Shown here in pieces: positions 52,458-63,077 of a DNA stretch of 64,000 nt (position 1 is the first letter of the stretch; each line of letters begins with the position of its first letter). Under the pieces are notes generated by a model. The model saw nothing but the letters and a program-made list of their open reading frames with translations. It was not told the origin of the DNA and did no database searches. This DNA is from Microcella alkalica (lineage in GTDB: Bacteria; Actinomycetota; Actinomycetes; Actinomycetales; Microbacteriaceae). The stretch lies in assembly GCF_014137945.1 (NCBI RefSeq), contig NZ_JACGWX010000001.1, positions 806,001-870,000 of the forward strand. Direction: 5' to 3'. A program made the translations under genes and the position numbers.

Positions 52458-53540
52458 CTACGGGGTCGCTGCGGCCATGGCCTCGCGCACGAGGGCGAGG
52501 AGCGCGGCGCTGCCGTCGCGTCGGCCGACCGACTGCGCGGCTGCCGCCATGCGGGCGATCTCGGCGCGCCCGGTCAGAAGCGGGACGAGCTCGGCGGTCA
52601 CGAATGCGGGCGTGAAGGCGGCGTCGTCGACGAGGCGCGCCCCGCCAGCGCCGACGAGCTCGCGCGCGTTGAGGCGCTGCTCGCCGTTGCCGACGGGGTA
52701 CGGCACGAGGATCGACGGCAGACCGACGGCGGCGAGCTCGCTCACGGTCGCCGAGCCCGAGCGGCACACGACGAGGTCGGCCGCGGCGAACGCGAGGTCC
52801 ATCCGATCGCAGTACTCCATGACGCGGTAGCCGGGAAGACCGGGGTCTTCGCCGCCGCGATCGCGGCCCGTGATGTGGAGCACGTTCCAGCCCGAGCCGA
52901 GGAGGTGGGCGATCGAGTCGCCGATCGTCTCGTTGAGCCTCTTGGCCCCAGTCGAGCCGCCCGTGACGAGCAGGGTCGGCTTCTCGGCGTCGAGGCCGAA
53001 CACGGCGACGGCCTCGCCGCGCAGCGCCGGTCGGTCGAGCTCGAGGATCTCGCGGCGCAGGGGCATGCCGACGACGCGCGCGCCGCGCAGCGGAGTGCCG
53101 GGGAAGGTCGTGCCGACGCGGCCGCCGAGCCATCCGGCGAGCCGGTTGGCGATGCCGGGGCGGGCGTTCGCCTCGTGGGCGACGAGCGGCACGCGCTCGA
53201 GGCGAGCGGCGACGTACGCCGGGGCCGAGGCGTACCCGCCGAAGCCGACCACGACGTCCGCCCCCCGCTCGCGGATGATCGCGCGCGTACGGTCGACCGC
53301 GTCGCGGAAGTCGCGAGGGAAGCGCACGGCGGCGGAGTTCGGGCGGCGCGGGAAGGGCGCGCGCGGGATGGTCAGCAGCTCGTAGCCGCGGGCGGGAACG
53401 AGGCGCTCCTCGAGGCCGCCGGCCGTGCCGAGAGCGAGGATGCCCACCTCGGGCTCGACCGCGCGCCAGTGGTCGGCGAGGGCGAGCAGAGGGTTCACGT
53501 GGCCGGCGGTGCCGCCGCCGGCGAGCAGCGCGGTCGTCAC
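52458..53540 (-). CDS. murG: UDP-GlcNAc--lipid I GlcNAc transferase MurG
   Basis: A 360-residue GT-B glycosyltransferase that makes lipid II at the inner membrane face. The N-terminal [15 protein letters not shown] and the [14 protein letters not shown] loop are diagnostic. [12 protein letters not shown] and [20 protein letters not shown] bind the UDP-sugar. The GTG at 53540 overlaps the ftsW stop. Confidence 0.97.
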   Translation of the reverse strand: MTTALLAGGGTAGHVNPLLALADHWRAVEPEVGILALGTAGGLEERLVPARGYELLTIPRAPFPRRPNSAAVRFPRDFRDAVDRTRAIIRERGADVVVGFGGYASAPAYVAARLERVPLVAHEANARPGIANRLAGWLGGRVGTTFPGTPLRGARVVGMPLRREILELDRPALRGEAVAVFGLDAEKPTLLVTGGSTGAKRLNETIGDSIAHLLGSGWNVLHITGRDRGGEDPGLPGYRVMEYCDRMDLAFAAADLVVCRSGSATVSELAAVGLPSILVPYPVGNGEQRLNARELVGAGGARLVDDAAFTPAFVTAELVPLLTGRAEIARMAAAAQSVGRRDGSAALLALVREAMAAATP

Positions 53541-54742
53541 GGGCGCGGCTCTGGGCGGACGTCGCGAGCGAGCGAGAGGACCACGCCGATCGCGATGAGG
53601 GTCGCGACGAGGGCGGTGCCGCCCGCCGACATGAGGGGAAGCGGGACGCCGAGGACCGGGAGCATGCCGAGGACGACGGCGACGTTCACGAAGGCCTGGC
53701 CGACGATCCAGACGAGCACCGCACCGGTGGCGATGCGCCGGAACGGATCGGTGTGCGCCCGCATCAGCCGGACCATGCCGATCGCGAGGACCGCGAAGAG
53801 CGCGAGCACGACCATCGCGCCGATGAGCCCGAGCTCCTCGCCGACGATCGCGAAGATGTAGTCGCTCTCCGCGTGCGGCAGCCACGACCACTTGAGCGCC
53901 GAGTTGCCGAGCCCGACGCCGAAGACGCCGCCCGAGCCGAGAGCCCACATGCCGTGCATGGGTTGCCAGCAGACGTCCTCGAGCTGCTCAGGGGTGCACC
54001 CGTTGAGCCAGGCGTTGATGCGATCCGACCGAGAGGCCCCCGAGAGCGCGAAGATCACGGCGCCGCCCACGCCGAGGGCCACGAGGCCGAGGAGGTGACG
54101 CATGGGAGCGCCGGCGAAGAACAGCGCGGCGAGCACGATCGAGGCCATGATCGTGACCGTCCCCAGGTCCTGGCCGAGGAGGACGAGGCCGATCGCGGCC
54201 GCCGACACCGGGAGCGCGGGGATCGCGACGCTGCGCCAATCGTTGAAGCGGTCGGCGCGCTCGGCGAGCACCGTCGCGAGCCACACCACGAGTGCGAGCT
54301 TGAGGAACTCGCTCGGCTGCGCGCTCACGCCTCCGATGTTGATCCAGTTCTGGTTGCCGCCGTAGCCCCAGCCGATGCCCGGGACGAACACGAGAAGCTG
54401 CAGACCGAGCCCGAGCAGAACGGCGTTTCGGGCCCAGCGCCTCCAGAACACCGCGGGCAGCTGCGAGACCAGGAGCATGAGCGGGATGCCCATGAGGGCG
54501 AACAGCCCCTGGCGCAGGAAGATGCCGAAGAAGTCGCCGTCGCCCTTGCCCGATTGGACGAAGGAGCTCGAGAGGACCATGACGAGGCCGAGCAGAACGA
54601 GGAAGATCGTCGTGCCGAGCACGAGCATCCAGTCGGCGCTCTGCGCGGTGAACAGTCGGCGGACGGCGACGATCGCAGCGCCGCCGTGGGCGGGCGGCAC
54701 GGTCTCGGCAGCAGCGCCGTGCGGTGGTCGCGTCGCGGTCAC
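53537..54742 (-). CDS. ftsW: Peptidoglycan polymerase FtsW
   Basis: A 401-residue SEDS protein with ten membrane helices that polymerises lipid II at the septum with FtsI. GGNQNWINIGGVSAQPSEFLK, VLLGQDLGTV with the catalytic Asp and PLMSAGGTALVA are the SEDS signatures. A longer frame to 54895 has no homology. The GTG at 54742 has GGGGGAAGGGGG upstream. Confidence 0.96.
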   Translation of the reverse strand: MTATRPPHGAAAETVPPAHGGAAIVAVRRLFTAQSADWMLVLGTTIFLVLLGLVMVLSSSFVQSGKGDGDFFGIFLRQGLFALMGIPLMLLVSQLPAVFWRRWARNAVLLGLGLQLLVFVPGIGWGYGGNQNWINIGGVSAQPSEFLKLALVVWLATVLAERADRFNDWRSVAIPALPVSAAAIGLVLLGQDLGTVTIMASIVLAALFFAGAPMRHLLGLVALGVGGAVIFALSGASRSDRINAWLNGCTPEQLEDVCWQPMHGMWALGSGGVFGVGLGNSALKWSWLPHAESDYIFAIVGEELGLIGAMVVLALFAVLAIGMVRLMRAHTDPFRRIATGAVLVWIVGQAFVNVAVVLGMLPVLGVPLPLMSAGGTALVATLIAIGVVLSLARDVRPEPRP

Positions 54743-54779
54743 GCGATCCCCCTTCCCCCAGTCGTCGCCTCTGTCGGAT

Positions 54780-56282
54780 TCAGCTCGGGCCGTGATGCTC
54801 GCGCACCGCGGCCTGGAACCGACGGCCGCGATCGGCGTAGTCGGCGAACTGGTCCATCGATGCCGCGGCGGGCGCGAGGAGCACGGTGTCGCCATCGTGC
54901 GCCGCTGCGGCCGCCAGTCGCACGGCGACCTGCATCACCTGCTCAGTGTCGTCGGCGTCGACCTCGAAGACGGGGAGCCCGGGCGCGTGTCGCCGGAACG
55001 CCGCGACGACGGCGGCGCGATCGACGCCGATGACGATCGCGGCGCGCAGTCGCTCGCGGTGGGTCTCGACGAGCGCGTCGATCTCGACGCCCTTGAGCAG
55101 CCCTCCGACGATCCAGACAACCGAGCGGAAGGCGCTGAGCGCCGAGTTCGCCGCGTGCGGATTGGTGGCCTTGGAGTCGTCGACCCACATGATGCCGCCT
55201 TCGTCGCGGACGATCTCGGTGCGGTGGTGGTCGACGCGGAAAGCGCGCAGCCCGTCGCGGACGGCGAGCGGCGGAGCACCTGCGGCGCGCGCGAGCGCGG
55301 CGGCGGCGAGGGCGTTAGCGAGGCCGTGGGGGGTCGCGAGGCCTGCGAGCCTCACATCGGCGAGCGTGCCGAGCTCGAGCGCCGAGCGGTGGCGGTCGTC
55401 GAGGAAGGCCCGGTCGACGAGGATGTCGTCGACGACGCCGACGTCGCTCGGGCCGGGGGAGTCGGTGCCGAAGCCGATCGCGCGAGCGCCGTCGACGACG
55501 TCCGCCTCCTCGACCATCCGCACGGTCGCCTGGTCGGCGCGGTTGTAGACGCACGCGAGGAGCGTGTTGGCGTAGACCTTCGCCTTGGCGTCGCGATACG
55601 CCTCGGCCGAGCCGTGCCAGTCGTAGTGGTCCTCCGCGAGGTTGAGGCACGCGGAGGCGATCGGGCTGAGCGCGCCGGGCCCCTCGCTCGGCAGCTGGTG
55701 CAGCTGGAAGCTCGACAGCTCGACGACGAGGACGTCGAAGCCCGCCGGGTCGCGCACGGCATCGAGGACGGGGATGCCGATGTTGCCGCAGGGAGCGGCG
55801 CGGATGCCCGCCTCCTGCAGCATCGTCGCCGTCAGTTGGGTCGTGGTCGTCTTGCCGTTCGTGCCGGTGATGAGCACCCACTGCGCCGCCGGGGCGACCT
55901 TGTCGCGCACGCGCCAGGCGAGCTCGATGTCTCCCCACAGGGCGATACCCTGCTCGGCCGCCCAGCGGAGTATGGCGTTGTCCGGCCGGAACCCCGGCGA
56001 CACGATGACGAGCTCCGGCTCGAGGGCGGCGAGCTGCGGCAGGGCATCCTCGTCCCGCCCGTCGATCTCGATCAGCTCGACGCCGATGACCGGCAGGATG
56101 CGCGCGGGCTCCGCATCGGGGTTGCGAGCGACGACCGTGACATCCGCTCCGAGCTCGGCCAGGGTGTCGGCGGCGGCGAACCCCGTCACGCCGAGGCCGA
56201 GCACGACGACGCGGAGCCCCGACCAGTCGGCGTTCCAGCTGTTCAGCTCATCGAGGCGATCCACGATTACTGGCTCACCCAT
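54780..56282 (-). CDS. murD: UDP-N-acetylmuramoylalanine--D-glutamate ligase MurD
   Basis: A 500-residue Mur ligase adding D-glutamate. It has the N-terminal [11 protein letters not shown]ossmann motif, a P-loop [21 protein letters not shown] with the carbamate-lysine region after it, and the C-terminal [12 protein letters not shown]. The ATG at 56282 lies 16 nt inside the end of mraY, so translation is coupled. The much longer frame upstream is an mraY shadow. Confidence 0.96.
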   Translation of the reverse strand: MGEPVIVDRLDELNSWNADWSGLRVVVLGLGVTGFAAADTLAELGADVTVVARNPDAEPARILPVIGVELIEIDGRDEDALPQLAALEPELVIVSPGFRPDNAILRWAAEQGIALWGDIELAWRVRDKVAPAAQWVLITGTNGKTTTTQLTATMLQEAGIRAAPCGNIGIPVLDAVRDPAGFDVLVVELSSFQLHQLPSEGPGALSPIASACLNLAEDHYDWHGSAEAYRDAKAKVYANTLLACVYNRADQATVRMVEEADVVDGARAIGFGTDSPGPSDVGVVDDILVDRAFLDDRHRSALELGTLADVRLAGLATPHGLANALAAAALARAAGAPPLAVRDGLRAFRVDHHRTEIVRDEGGIMWVDDSKATNPHAANSALSAFRSVVWIVGGLLKGVEIDALVETHRERLRAAIVIGVDRAAVVAAFRRHAPGLPVFEVDADDTEQVMQVAVRLAAAAAHDGDTVLLAPAAASMDQFADYADRGRRFQAAVREHHGPS

Positions 56283-57364
56283 TCGAGGTAGAACAGCCCG
56301 ACTCCGACCGCGACGAAGAGACCGGCGATGAGCCAGAAGCGCACGACGACCGTGACCTCGGCCCAGCCCTTGAGCTCGAAGTGGTGGTGGAGAGGGCTCA
56401 TCAGGAAGATGCGCTTGCCCCTGGTGAGCTTGAAATAGACGCGCTGCACGATGACCGAGCCAGTGACGATGAGGAAGAGGCCGCCGATGAGGACGAGAAG
56501 GAGCTCGGTTCGCGTGACGATCGCGAGTCCTGCGATGGCCCCGCCAATGGCGAGCGAGCCCGTGTCGCCCATGAACACCTGCGCGGGCGATGTGTTCCAC
56601 CACAGGAAGCCGATGAGAGCGGCGGCGATGGCGGCCGAGACGATCGCCACGTCGAGCGAGTCGGCGCGCACCTCGTAGCACTTGTACTCGAGCTCGGGGT
56701 CGAGGTTGGGGTTGTAGCAGTTCTGGTTGAACTGCCAGAACGCGATGATGATGTACGACGCCACGGCGAGGATCGCGGAGCCCGTCGCGAGGCCGTCGAG
56801 ACCGTCGGCGACGTTCACTGCGTTGGAGGTGCTCACGACGATGACGTTGATCCAGATGACGAACAGGACGATGCCGACGGCGCCGAGCGCCGCGAAGTCG
56901 AGCGCCTCGATGTCGCGGACGCCCGAGATCATCGTCGACGCGGCCGTCTCGCCCTGGGCGTTGGGGTAAGAGATCGCGAGGATCGCGAACACGGAGGCGA
57001 CGATCACCTGGCCGACGACCTTCGCCCAGCCGGTCAGCCCGAGGCTGCGCTGGTTGCGCACCTTCATGAAGTCGTCGATGAAGCCGACGAGTCCGAGGCC
57101 GACCATGAGGAGCAGCACGAGCATCGCGCTCTGCGTGGGCGCCGTCTGGTCGACGAGATGCCCGAAGAAGTAGCCGAGCACTGAGCCGAGGATGACGATG
57201 ATCCCGCCCATCGTGGGCGTGCCGCGCTTGGTGTGATGCGTCTGCGGACCGTCGTCCCGGATGAACTGCCCCCACTCGAGGCGACGGAACAGCCGGATGA
57301 ACAGCGGAGTGAGCAGGAGCGTGAATGCCAGGGAGAACGCGCCGGACAGGAGCAGGGCTCTCAT
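56267..57364 (-). CDS. mraY: Phospho-MurNAc-pentapeptide translocase MraY
   Basis: A 365-residue ten-helix membrane enzyme that moves phospho-MurNAc-pentapeptide to undecaprenyl phosphate, making lipid [14 protein letters not shown], the DDFMKV acid pair, [12 protein letters not shown] and [12 protein letters not shown] are all present. Its substrate is the pentapeptide that MurF makes, and the start overlaps the short MurF-like gene by 4 nt. Confidence 0.97.
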   Translation of the reverse strand: MRALLLSGAFSLAFTLLLTPLFIRLFRRLEWGQFIRDDGPQTHHTKRGTPTMGGIIVILGSVLGYFFGHLVDQTAPTQSAMLVLLLMVGLGLVGFIDDFMKVRNQRSLGLTGWAKVVGQVIVASVFAILAISYPNAQGETAASTMISGVRDIEALDFAALGAVGIVLFVIWINVIVVSTSNAVNVADGLDGLATGSAILAVASYIIIAFWQFNQNCYNPNLDPELEYKCYEVRADSLDVAIVSAAIAAALIGFLWWNTSPAQVFMGDTGSLAIGGAIAGLAIVTRTELLLVLIGGLFLIVTGSVIVQRVYFKLTRGKRIFLMSPLHHHFELKGWAEVTVVVRFWLIAGLFVAVGVGLFYLEWVSQ

Positions 57365-58011
57365 GCGGTCTCCTCCGTCAGGCGGGTTATCAGGCGGTCG
57401 AGCGGAATGATTCCTGCGGCGCTCACGAGCACCGCATCGCCAGGCTCGAGTCCGGCTCGGAGTTCATCGTAGGCCGCGTCGAGGTCGTCGACGAGGAGCG
57501 ACTCCCCGTCCCACGAGCCCTCGAGGCCGGCCGCGGTGCTGATGTGGCGCGCGCCGTGCCCCACGACGATCAGCTGACCGATGTCGAGGCGCACGACGAG
57601 CCTGCCGAGCTGATCGTGATCCTCGAACCGGTCAACCGGTTCACTCACGAGCTCGCCGAGCACCGCGAACGAGCGCGTCACACCCCGCGTCGCGTCGGCC
57701 AGCACCTTGAGCGAGCGGCGCACCTCGGTCGCCGTGGTCGCGGCGGTGTCGTCGATGATCGTGACTCCCCCGGGGGTGATGACGCGACGGCAGCGGCCGT
57801 GGATCTCCGGCTGCTGCTCGCCGGCGCGCACGGCGTCGGACAGCGACGCGCCCGACGCGAGCGCGGCGCGCACGCGGGCGAGCGCCGCGTCCACGGCGGC
57901 ATCGCCGATCGCATCGATCCGCACGACCGCCCGCTCGTCGCCGAGACGGAGCTGCACCCGCGCCCCGTCGAGCGCGTGCGTGACGTCGTCGATCTGGAGA
58001 GAGGTCGTCAT
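57361..58011 (-). CDS. Truncated MurF-like protein lacking the ATPase domains
   Basis: A 216-residue frame in the murF position that aligns by eye only with the end of the central domain and the C-terminal domain of MurF (normally about 450-480 residues). The N-terminal substrate domain and the P-loop are absent. C-terminal marks are recognisable but changed: the NDAYNANP-type motif reads DDTAATTAT, the GEMxELG motif reads GELVSEP, and VKAS/VKGSR reads [16 protein letters not shown] and [11 protein letters not shown] keep the fold. The frame is intact and overlaps murE and mraY by 4 nt each. It cannot be an ATP-dependent ligase by itself. A full MurF must lie elsewhere, or this is a partner subunit. 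Confidence 0.8.
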   Translation of the reverse strand: MTTSLQIDDVTHALDGARVQLRLGDERAVVRIDAIGDAAVDAALARVRAALASGASLSDAVRAGEQQPEIHGRCRRVITPGGVTIIDDTAATTATEVRRSLKVLADATRGVTRSFAVLGELVSEPVDRFEDHDQLGRLVVRLDIGQLIVVGHGARHISTAAGLEGSWDGESLLVDDLDAAYDELRAGLEPGDAVLVSAAGIIPLDRLITRLTEETA

Positions 58012-59555
58012 CGGGCAGGCCACCCTGCATCGCGCAGCGCGGCGCGCGCCTCGTCGCGGGCCGAGTGCGGGTGCTTCACTCCGCCGACCTCGCGGTAGTC
58101 CTGATGCCCCGGGCCCGCCCACAGGATCGAGTCGCCGAAAGCGGCGCGGCGAACGGCGAGGCGGATCGCCTCCTCAGGCGAGGCGACCTCGATGATCTCC
58201 GCCCCGTCGACCGCCGTTCGAGCGCCATCGAGAAGGGCGCGGCGGATGGCCGCAGGATCCTCGGTGCGGGAGTCGAAGTCGGTGATGATGAGGAGGTCCG
58301 AGCCCTCGGCTGCGACGCGCCCCATGTCCGCGCGCTTCGTCGTATCGCGGTCGCCGTCCGCGCCGAACATCATGATGATCCGGCCCGGAGTGACTCGTCG
58401 CAGAGCGGCGAGAGTCGAGACGAAGGCATCGGGACTGTGCGCGAAGTCGACGAAGACGCTCGGCCCCTCATCGCCGGAGACGCGCTCGAGGCGTCCGGGC
58501 AGATACGCGTCGATCGACCGCTCGTGAAGCGAGTGCGCGAGCCGCTCGACCTCGACTCCCGCCTCGACGATCATGGCGATCGCAAGGCCCGCGTTCATCG
58601 CCATGTGCCGTCCGATGACCGGGATGCCCGTCCGGAGCTCGATGCCGTTCGGGCCGGTCACGGCGAAGGTCGTGCTCGCCTGCGTCTCCTCCAGGATCTC
58701 CACGCGCCAGTCGGCGGCGCCATCGAGCGAGCCGATCGTCGTGACCGGGATCTCGCTCTCGGCGGCCAGCCGCTCGCCCCACGAGGTGTCGGTGCAGACG
58801 ACCCCGCGGCGCGCGCGCGTCGGCGAGAAGAGAGCGGCCTTCGCCTGGAAGTACTCCTCCATGTCTGCGTAATCGTCGAGGTGGTCGTGGCTGAGATTGG
58901 TGAAACCGGCGACGTCGAAGACGATGCCGTCGACCCGGTGGCGCGTGAGCGCCTGAGCACTCACCTCGATCGTCATGGCCTGCACGCCGAGCTCGCGCGC
59001 CCGAGCGAGGAGCGCGTGCGTCTCGCTCGCCTCCGGCGTGGTGAGGCTGCTGGAGACGGTGAGCTCGCCGAGCCGGCGCTCGGCCGTGGTCGACAGGCCG
59101 CACACGAGCCCGAGCTGTCGGAGGACCGCATCGAGCAGGTACGCGGTCGACGTCTTTCCGTTGGTGCCCGTGACGCCGATCAGGAGCGGAGGCTGCTCGT
59201 CGCTGCGGTGGACCCAGGCCGAGACCTCTCCGAGCGCGGCCCGAGGATCCTCGACGAGGAGGAGGGGGACGTCGACCTCGCCCGCGAGGTCCGCCCCGGC
59301 GGCATCCGTCAGCACTGCGGCGGCGCCGGAGCCGATCGCCGCGGCCGCGAACTCGGCGCCGTGGCGGTGGCGTCCCGGCACTCCGACGTAGAGGTCGCCT
59401 GCCCGCACATCGTCCGTGGAGAGAGTGACGCCCGACACGTTCACATCGGCCGGATCGCCCCGGACGACGGAGATCGGGAAGACCGCGAGGAGCTCGGCCA
59501 GCGGACGAGGAACGGGATGCTCGGGCCGCAGGACTGCAGGAGCGCGACCGGACAC
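58008..59555 (-). CDS. murE: UDP-MurNAc-dipeptide--amino acid ligase MurE
   Basis: A 515-residue Mur ligase adding the third stem residue. The P-loop GTNGKTSTAY lies at about residues 130-139, AQAKA-type YFQAKAALF holds the carbamylated lysine, and DFAHSPDA the C-terminal ATP site. The substrate motif, DNPR in meso-diaminopimelate enzymes, reads FDSRTEDP, so another diamino acid or homoserine is likely. A GTG at 59585 would overlap ftsI; the GTG at 59555 is 5 nt after AAAGAGG and preferred. Confidence 0.95.
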   Translation of the reverse strand: MSGRAPAVLRPEHPVPRPLAELLAVFPISVVRGDPADVNVSGVTLSTDDVRAGDLYVGVPGRHRHGAEFAAAAIGSGAAAVLTDAAGADLAGEVDVPLLLVEDPRAALGEVSAWVHRSDEQPPLLIGVTGTNGKTSTAYLLDAVLRQLGLVCGLSTTAERRLGELTVSSSLTTPEASETHALLARARELGVQAMTIEVSAQALTRHRVDGIVFDVAGFTNLSHDHLDDYADMEEYFQAKAALFSPTRARRGVVCTDTSWGERLAAESEIPVTTIGSLDGAADWRVEILEETQASTTFAVTGPNGIELRTGIPVIGRHMAMNAGLAIAMIVEAGVEVERLAHSLHERSIDAYLPGRLERVSGDEGPSVFVDFAHSPDAFVSTLAALRRVTPGRIIMMFGADGDRDTTKRADMGRVAAEGSDLLIITDFDSRTEDPAAIRRALLDGARTAVDGAEIIEVASPEEAIRLAVRRAAFGDSILWAGPGHQDYREVGGVKHPHSARDEARAALRDAGWPAR

Positions 59556-59578
59556 CACGACCTCTTTCTGAACGGGGC

Positions 59579-61351
59579 CTACCACGTCAGGGGCAGGCTG
59601 GGGGCGGGTTGCGTCGAGGGCGGCACCCGGAAGGTCTTCAGCACTTGCGTCATGATCGACCGGAAGGTGGGCGCCGCAGCAGCCGACGTCCTCATCGTAT
59701 CGGGACGCGCGAGCGTGACGACGACCACGAACTGCGGATCGTCAGCGGGGGCCATCCCGGCGAGCGACACGATGCGCTGGCCGCCGTAGCGTCCATTCTC
59801 CGCGACCTCCGCGGTTCCCGTCTTCGCGGCGACGCGGTAGCCGGGGATCGTCAGCTGCGACGAGAGGAACCCGTCGGTGACGACCGACTCGAGGATCGAC
59901 ACGGTCGTGTGCGCGGCCTCCTCCGAGAGGATACGCTCGCCCTCGCCGCTGGGCTGCATGCCCACCGTGCCATCCGGCAGACGGCACCCGGCGACGAGGG
60001 TGAGAGGCATGTGGACTCCCCCGTTCGCGATCGCCTGGTAGGCGCTCGCGACCTGTGCGCTCGTCGCCGTCATGCCTTGCCCGAACATCTGCGTGAAGGC
60101 GCTGTGACCGTCGATCGAGGCCGGGTCCTGGATGTCGCCGCCCTCCTCGCCGAGGAAGCCGACAGCGGTGGGCTCGTCGAGGCCGAAGCGCTGCAGCATC
60201 TCCGCACGCTGCTCCGCGCTCGTGCGCTCGACCACCATGGAGGTGCCCACGTTCGAGGAGTTCATGAGGATGCCCGCGGTCGTGAGAGGCAGGTCGCCGT
60301 GCGCCCAGGCATCCCCGATCGTGTAGTTCAGGATCGTCGCGTAGCGGCCGGGAACCGTGAACCTCTCGAGCGGCGTCGTCACCCCCTCATCCAGGAGCGC
60401 GGCGAAGGTCAGTGCCTTGATGGTGGACCCCGGCTCGTAGGGAGCGGTGAAGCTGCGAGCACCGAGGTTGTCGACGGAGGTGCTGTTGACGTCGTTGGGA
60501 TCGACCGTGGGCCAGTCGGCGGCGGCGATGACGGCGCCATCCGCGACCCGCACGACGAACGCCGTCGCCCAGTCCGCGCCGATCGCTGTCCCCTGCTCCG
60601 CGATCGCCTGCTGCGCGAACCACTGCACGTCGGAGTCGATCGTGAGCTCCAGCGTCCCGCCGTTCACCGGCTCCTGCTCGACGACCGTCGTGCCCGGCAG
60701 GCGCACGCCGTCGGCCCCGCGCTCGTACGTCGAGGTGCCGTCGGTCGCCGCGAGGCACTCGTCGGCCGCGAGCTCGAGCCCCGTCTGCGGGCCGTCGGTT
60801 CCAAGGAACCCCACGAGGTTGCCCGCGACCTGGCCGTTCGGGTAGGCGCGAGCCGGCTGCCGCTCGAAGTACACCCAGGGGATCCGCAGGTCTCGCACCG
60901 CCTGGTACACCTCGGTCTCGACCCCGCGCACGAGGTAGGCGAAGTCGTCGTCGGGGTCGACCGCGAGCTCGGAGTCGATGATGGACTGCAGCGCGGCCGG
61001 ATCCTGATCGGTCAGCGCTGCCAGCTGGCCGAGCGCCTCCCACACCGTCCGCGTCGTCCGCTGCCCGGTCTCCTCGTCGAGGATCGTTGACGGCGCGACG
61101 AAGCGCGGCGAGACGGTGATGTCGTAGCGGTAGACGGTGTCGGCGAGCACGACGCCGTTCCGGTCGACGATGTCGCCGCGCGCGCCCTGGAGCACCTGCG
61201 GGATGGATCTGCGCGCCTCCGACTGCTCGGCGAGCTCGCCGGCCCGCACGACCTGGATGTCGATGAGCCTGACGAGGAACGCGAGAAGCACGGCCGCCAC
61301 GATGACGACGGTGAGAGCCAGCCTGCGGCGGGTACGGCGAACGGCGATCAC
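59579..61351 (-). CDS. ftsI: Septal transpeptidase FtsI (class B PBP)
   Basis: A 590-residue protein: short cytoplasmic N-terminus, one membrane helix (about residues 10-30), a pedestal domain beginning RRSIPQVLQGARGDIVDRNG, and a penicillin-binding domain with STIK (Ser309, Lys312), SSN (365-367) and a KTGT motif near 520. It cross-links septal peptidoglycan with FtsW. GTG start. Confidence 0.96.
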   Translation of the reverse strand: MIAVRRTRRRLALTVVIVAAVLLAFLVRLIDIQVVRAGELAEQSEARRSIPQVLQGARGDIVDRNGVVLADTVYRYDITVSPRFVAPSTILDEETGQRTTRTVWEALGQLAALTDQDPAALQSIIDSELAVDPDDDFAYLVRGVETEVYQAVRDLRIPWVYFERQPARAYPNGQVAGNLVGFLGTDGPQTGLELAADECLAATDGTSTYERGADGVRLPGTTVVEQEPVNGGTLELTIDSDVQWFAQQAIAEQGTAIGADWATAFVVRVADGAVIAAADWPTVDPNDVNSTSVDNLGARSFTAPYEPGSTIKALTFAALLDEGVTTPLERFTVPGRYATILNYTIGDAWAHGDLPLTTAGILMNSSNVGTSMVVERTSAEQRAEMLQRFGLDEPTAVGFLGEEGGDIQDPASIDGHSAFTQMFGQGMTATSAQVASAYQAIANGGVHMPLTLVAGCRLPDGTVGMQPSGEGERILSEEAAHTTVSILESVVTDGFLSSQLTIPGYRVAAKTGTAEVAENGRYGGQRIVSLAGMAPADDPQFVVVVTLARPDTMRTSAAAAPTFRSIMTQVLKTFRVPPSTQPAPSLPLTW

Positions 61352-61380
61352 GGTGTCTGCCTCCCCCTTCGAGCGCTGGA

Positions 61381-62028
61381 TCAGTTGGTCACGGGCGACG
61401 GGATCGTCGTGGGGGCGGCCGGTGCCGCCGGCTGTCCGGCGGCCGGAGCCGCGGGAGCGGTGGGACCCGTCGCCGCGATTCCGCCCGAGGCTACCGACCC
61501 CGGCGTCGACGGCCCGGGTGAAACGCCCGCGACCTCCCCTGTCGACGCCGGAGTCACCAGCGGCACATCGGCAAGCAGCACATTGCCGATCATGCTGTCG
61601 CGCCCGTCGAGCACACCGGCTCCGGCGCCCGCCGCGACCGGTGCGCCGAGCACCGTCGCGTCGGCCAGCCGCAGATAGGCGGGGCTGGCGTTGGCGACCA
61701 TGCCGAGCGTCTCGGCATTCGCCGCGAGGTTCTGCGGGGATCGCAGGGTGTCGAGGCTCTCGGTGAGCACCTGCGCGTTGCGGTCGAGCTCGACCGCCAT
61801 GGACTGCAGGGCGGCGATCCGGTAGGCGCCGTCGGAGAGCGCGATCGAGAGCAGGAGCTGGGCGAGCAGGATGGCGAAGGCTCCGGCGGTCGACACGACC
61901 GCGTACACGGCGCGCGGGCGAGCCCGTCGCTGGTCCAGGGTGGTGACGACCTCCACGGGCCGCGGCGCCCGGCGGGGGCTCGGGGCCGCGGCCCGCCGGG
62001 GAGTCGTGGGGGCGAGGAGGGCGCTCAT
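61381..62028 (-). CDS. FtsL-like bitopic division protein
   Basis: A 215-residue protein in the ftsL position between rsmH and ftsI. A basic Pro/Ala-rich cytoplasmic part (about 40 residues) leads to one membrane helix (residues about 43-66), then a short coiled-coil segment with [20 protein letters not shown] and [14 protein letters not shown], as in actinobacterial FtsL. The C-terminal ~80 residues are a low-complexity Ala/Pro/Thr/Gly tail outside the membrane. Overlaps rsmH by 4 nt. Confidence 0.85.
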   Translation of the reverse strand: MSALLAPTTPRRAAAPSPRRAPRPVEVVTTLDQRRARPRAVYAVVSTAGAFAILLAQLLLSIALSDGAYRIAALQSMAVELDRNAQVLTESLDTLRSPQNLAANAETLGMVANASPAYLRLADATVLGAPVAAGAGAGVLDGRDSMIGNVLLADVPLVTPASTGEVAGVSPGPSTPGSVASGGIAATGPTAPAAPAAGQPAAPAAPTTIPSPVTN

Positions 62029-62975
62029 GCGGCGGCCGCGAGTCGCTCGGCCGCGCGGAGGCGGACGGGGATTGCGCGCGGGTTCTCAGCGCGCTCCTGC
62101 TCGGTCGCGAGCTCGGCGCCGCGGACGAGCAGGCGGAACCGCGGGGCGTGCTCGGGAAGCTCCATGGGGAGCCCCGCCGGGGCCGTCGAGCGGACGCGGG
62201 AGGCGAGCTCGCGCTTCACGATGCGGTCCTCGAGCGACTGGTACGCGAGCACGACGATGCGGCCGCCGACTCGAAGCGCCTCGAGCGCGGCGGGGAGAGC
62301 CGCCTCGAGGGCGGCCAGCTCGGCGTTGACCTCGATGCGGAGGGCCTGGTAGACGCGCTTGGCCGGGTGACCGGTGCGCTGAGCGGAGCGCGGGGTCGCG
62401 TCGAAGATGATCTGGTTGAGCTCGGTGCTGCGCGCGATGGGCCGCGAAGCGCGGGCCTCGACGATCCGGCGGGCGTAGCGCGGAGCCAGCTTCTCCTCGC
62501 CGTAGGCGTAGAAGATGCGGCGCAGCTCCTCCTCCGGGTAGGTCGCGAGCACGTCGGCCGCGGTCATGCCGGTCGTGCGGTCCATGCGCATGTCGAGCGG
62601 GGCATCCTGCGCGTAGGCGAAGCCGCGCTCCGCCTCGTCGAGCTGCATCGACGAGACGCCGAGGTCGAACAGCACGGCGTCGACCTCGTCGATGCCGAGA
62701 GCCGCGAGTGCCCGCTCGATGCCGTCGTAGACCGTGTGCACGGGCCGGAATCGGTCGCCGAACGGTGCGAGGCGCGCGATCGACGCGGCCAGGGCATCCG
62801 TGTCGCGATCGAGGCCGACGACGGTGAGGGCGGGGAATCGCGTGAGCGCGGCCTCGGTGTGCCCGCCGAGGCCGAGCGTCGCGTCGACCAGGACGGCCCC
62901 CTCGCGCTCCAGCGCGGGGCCGAGGAGCTCGAGCGTGCGCTCGAGGAGGACGGGGGTGTGTCGGTTCTCTGCCAT
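62025..62975 (-). CDS. rsmH: 16S rRNA (cytosine-1402-N4)-methyltransferase RsmH
   Basis: A 316-residue SAM-dependent methyltransferase (MraW). [13 protein letters not shown] starts the family core. Motif I is [14 protein letters not shown], then [19 protein letters not shown] and [17 protein letters not shown]. It modifies the ribosomal decoding site. It begins 102 nt after mraZ. Confidence 0.97.
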   Translation of the reverse strand: MAENRHTPVLLERTLELLGPALEREGAVLVDATLGLGGHTEAALTRFPALTVVGLDRDTDALAASIARLAPFGDRFRPVHTVYDGIERALAALGIDEVDAVLFDLGVSSMQLDEAERGFAYAQDAPLDMRMDRTTGMTAADVLATYPEEELRRIFYAYGEEKLAPRYARRIVEARASRPIARSTELNQIIFDATPRSAQRTGHPAKRVYQALRIEVNAELAALEAALPAALEALRVGGRIVVLAYQSLEDRIVKRELASRVRSTAPAGLPMELPEHAPRFRLLVRGAELATEQERAENPRAIPVRLRAAERLAAAA

Positions 62976-63077
62976 GTCGTTCCGGTTGTCGAGCGCGGGG
63001 CCCGGATCCCCATCCGTCGACCTGGCACCGGGGAAGTGATGTCAGGGCGATGACGGCTGGGAGTCCGATCCTCGCGA

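Noticed and set aside
53753..56291. Two plus-strand frames of 426 and 638 codons over ftsW and murD
   Set aside because: Both are mirror frames of strongly conserved minus-strand genes and have shadow-like composition.
57361..59555. The idea that murF is whole but frameshifted
   Set aside because: The sequence directly upstream is the complete murE gene; there is no space or alternative frame holding a second P-loop Mur domain.
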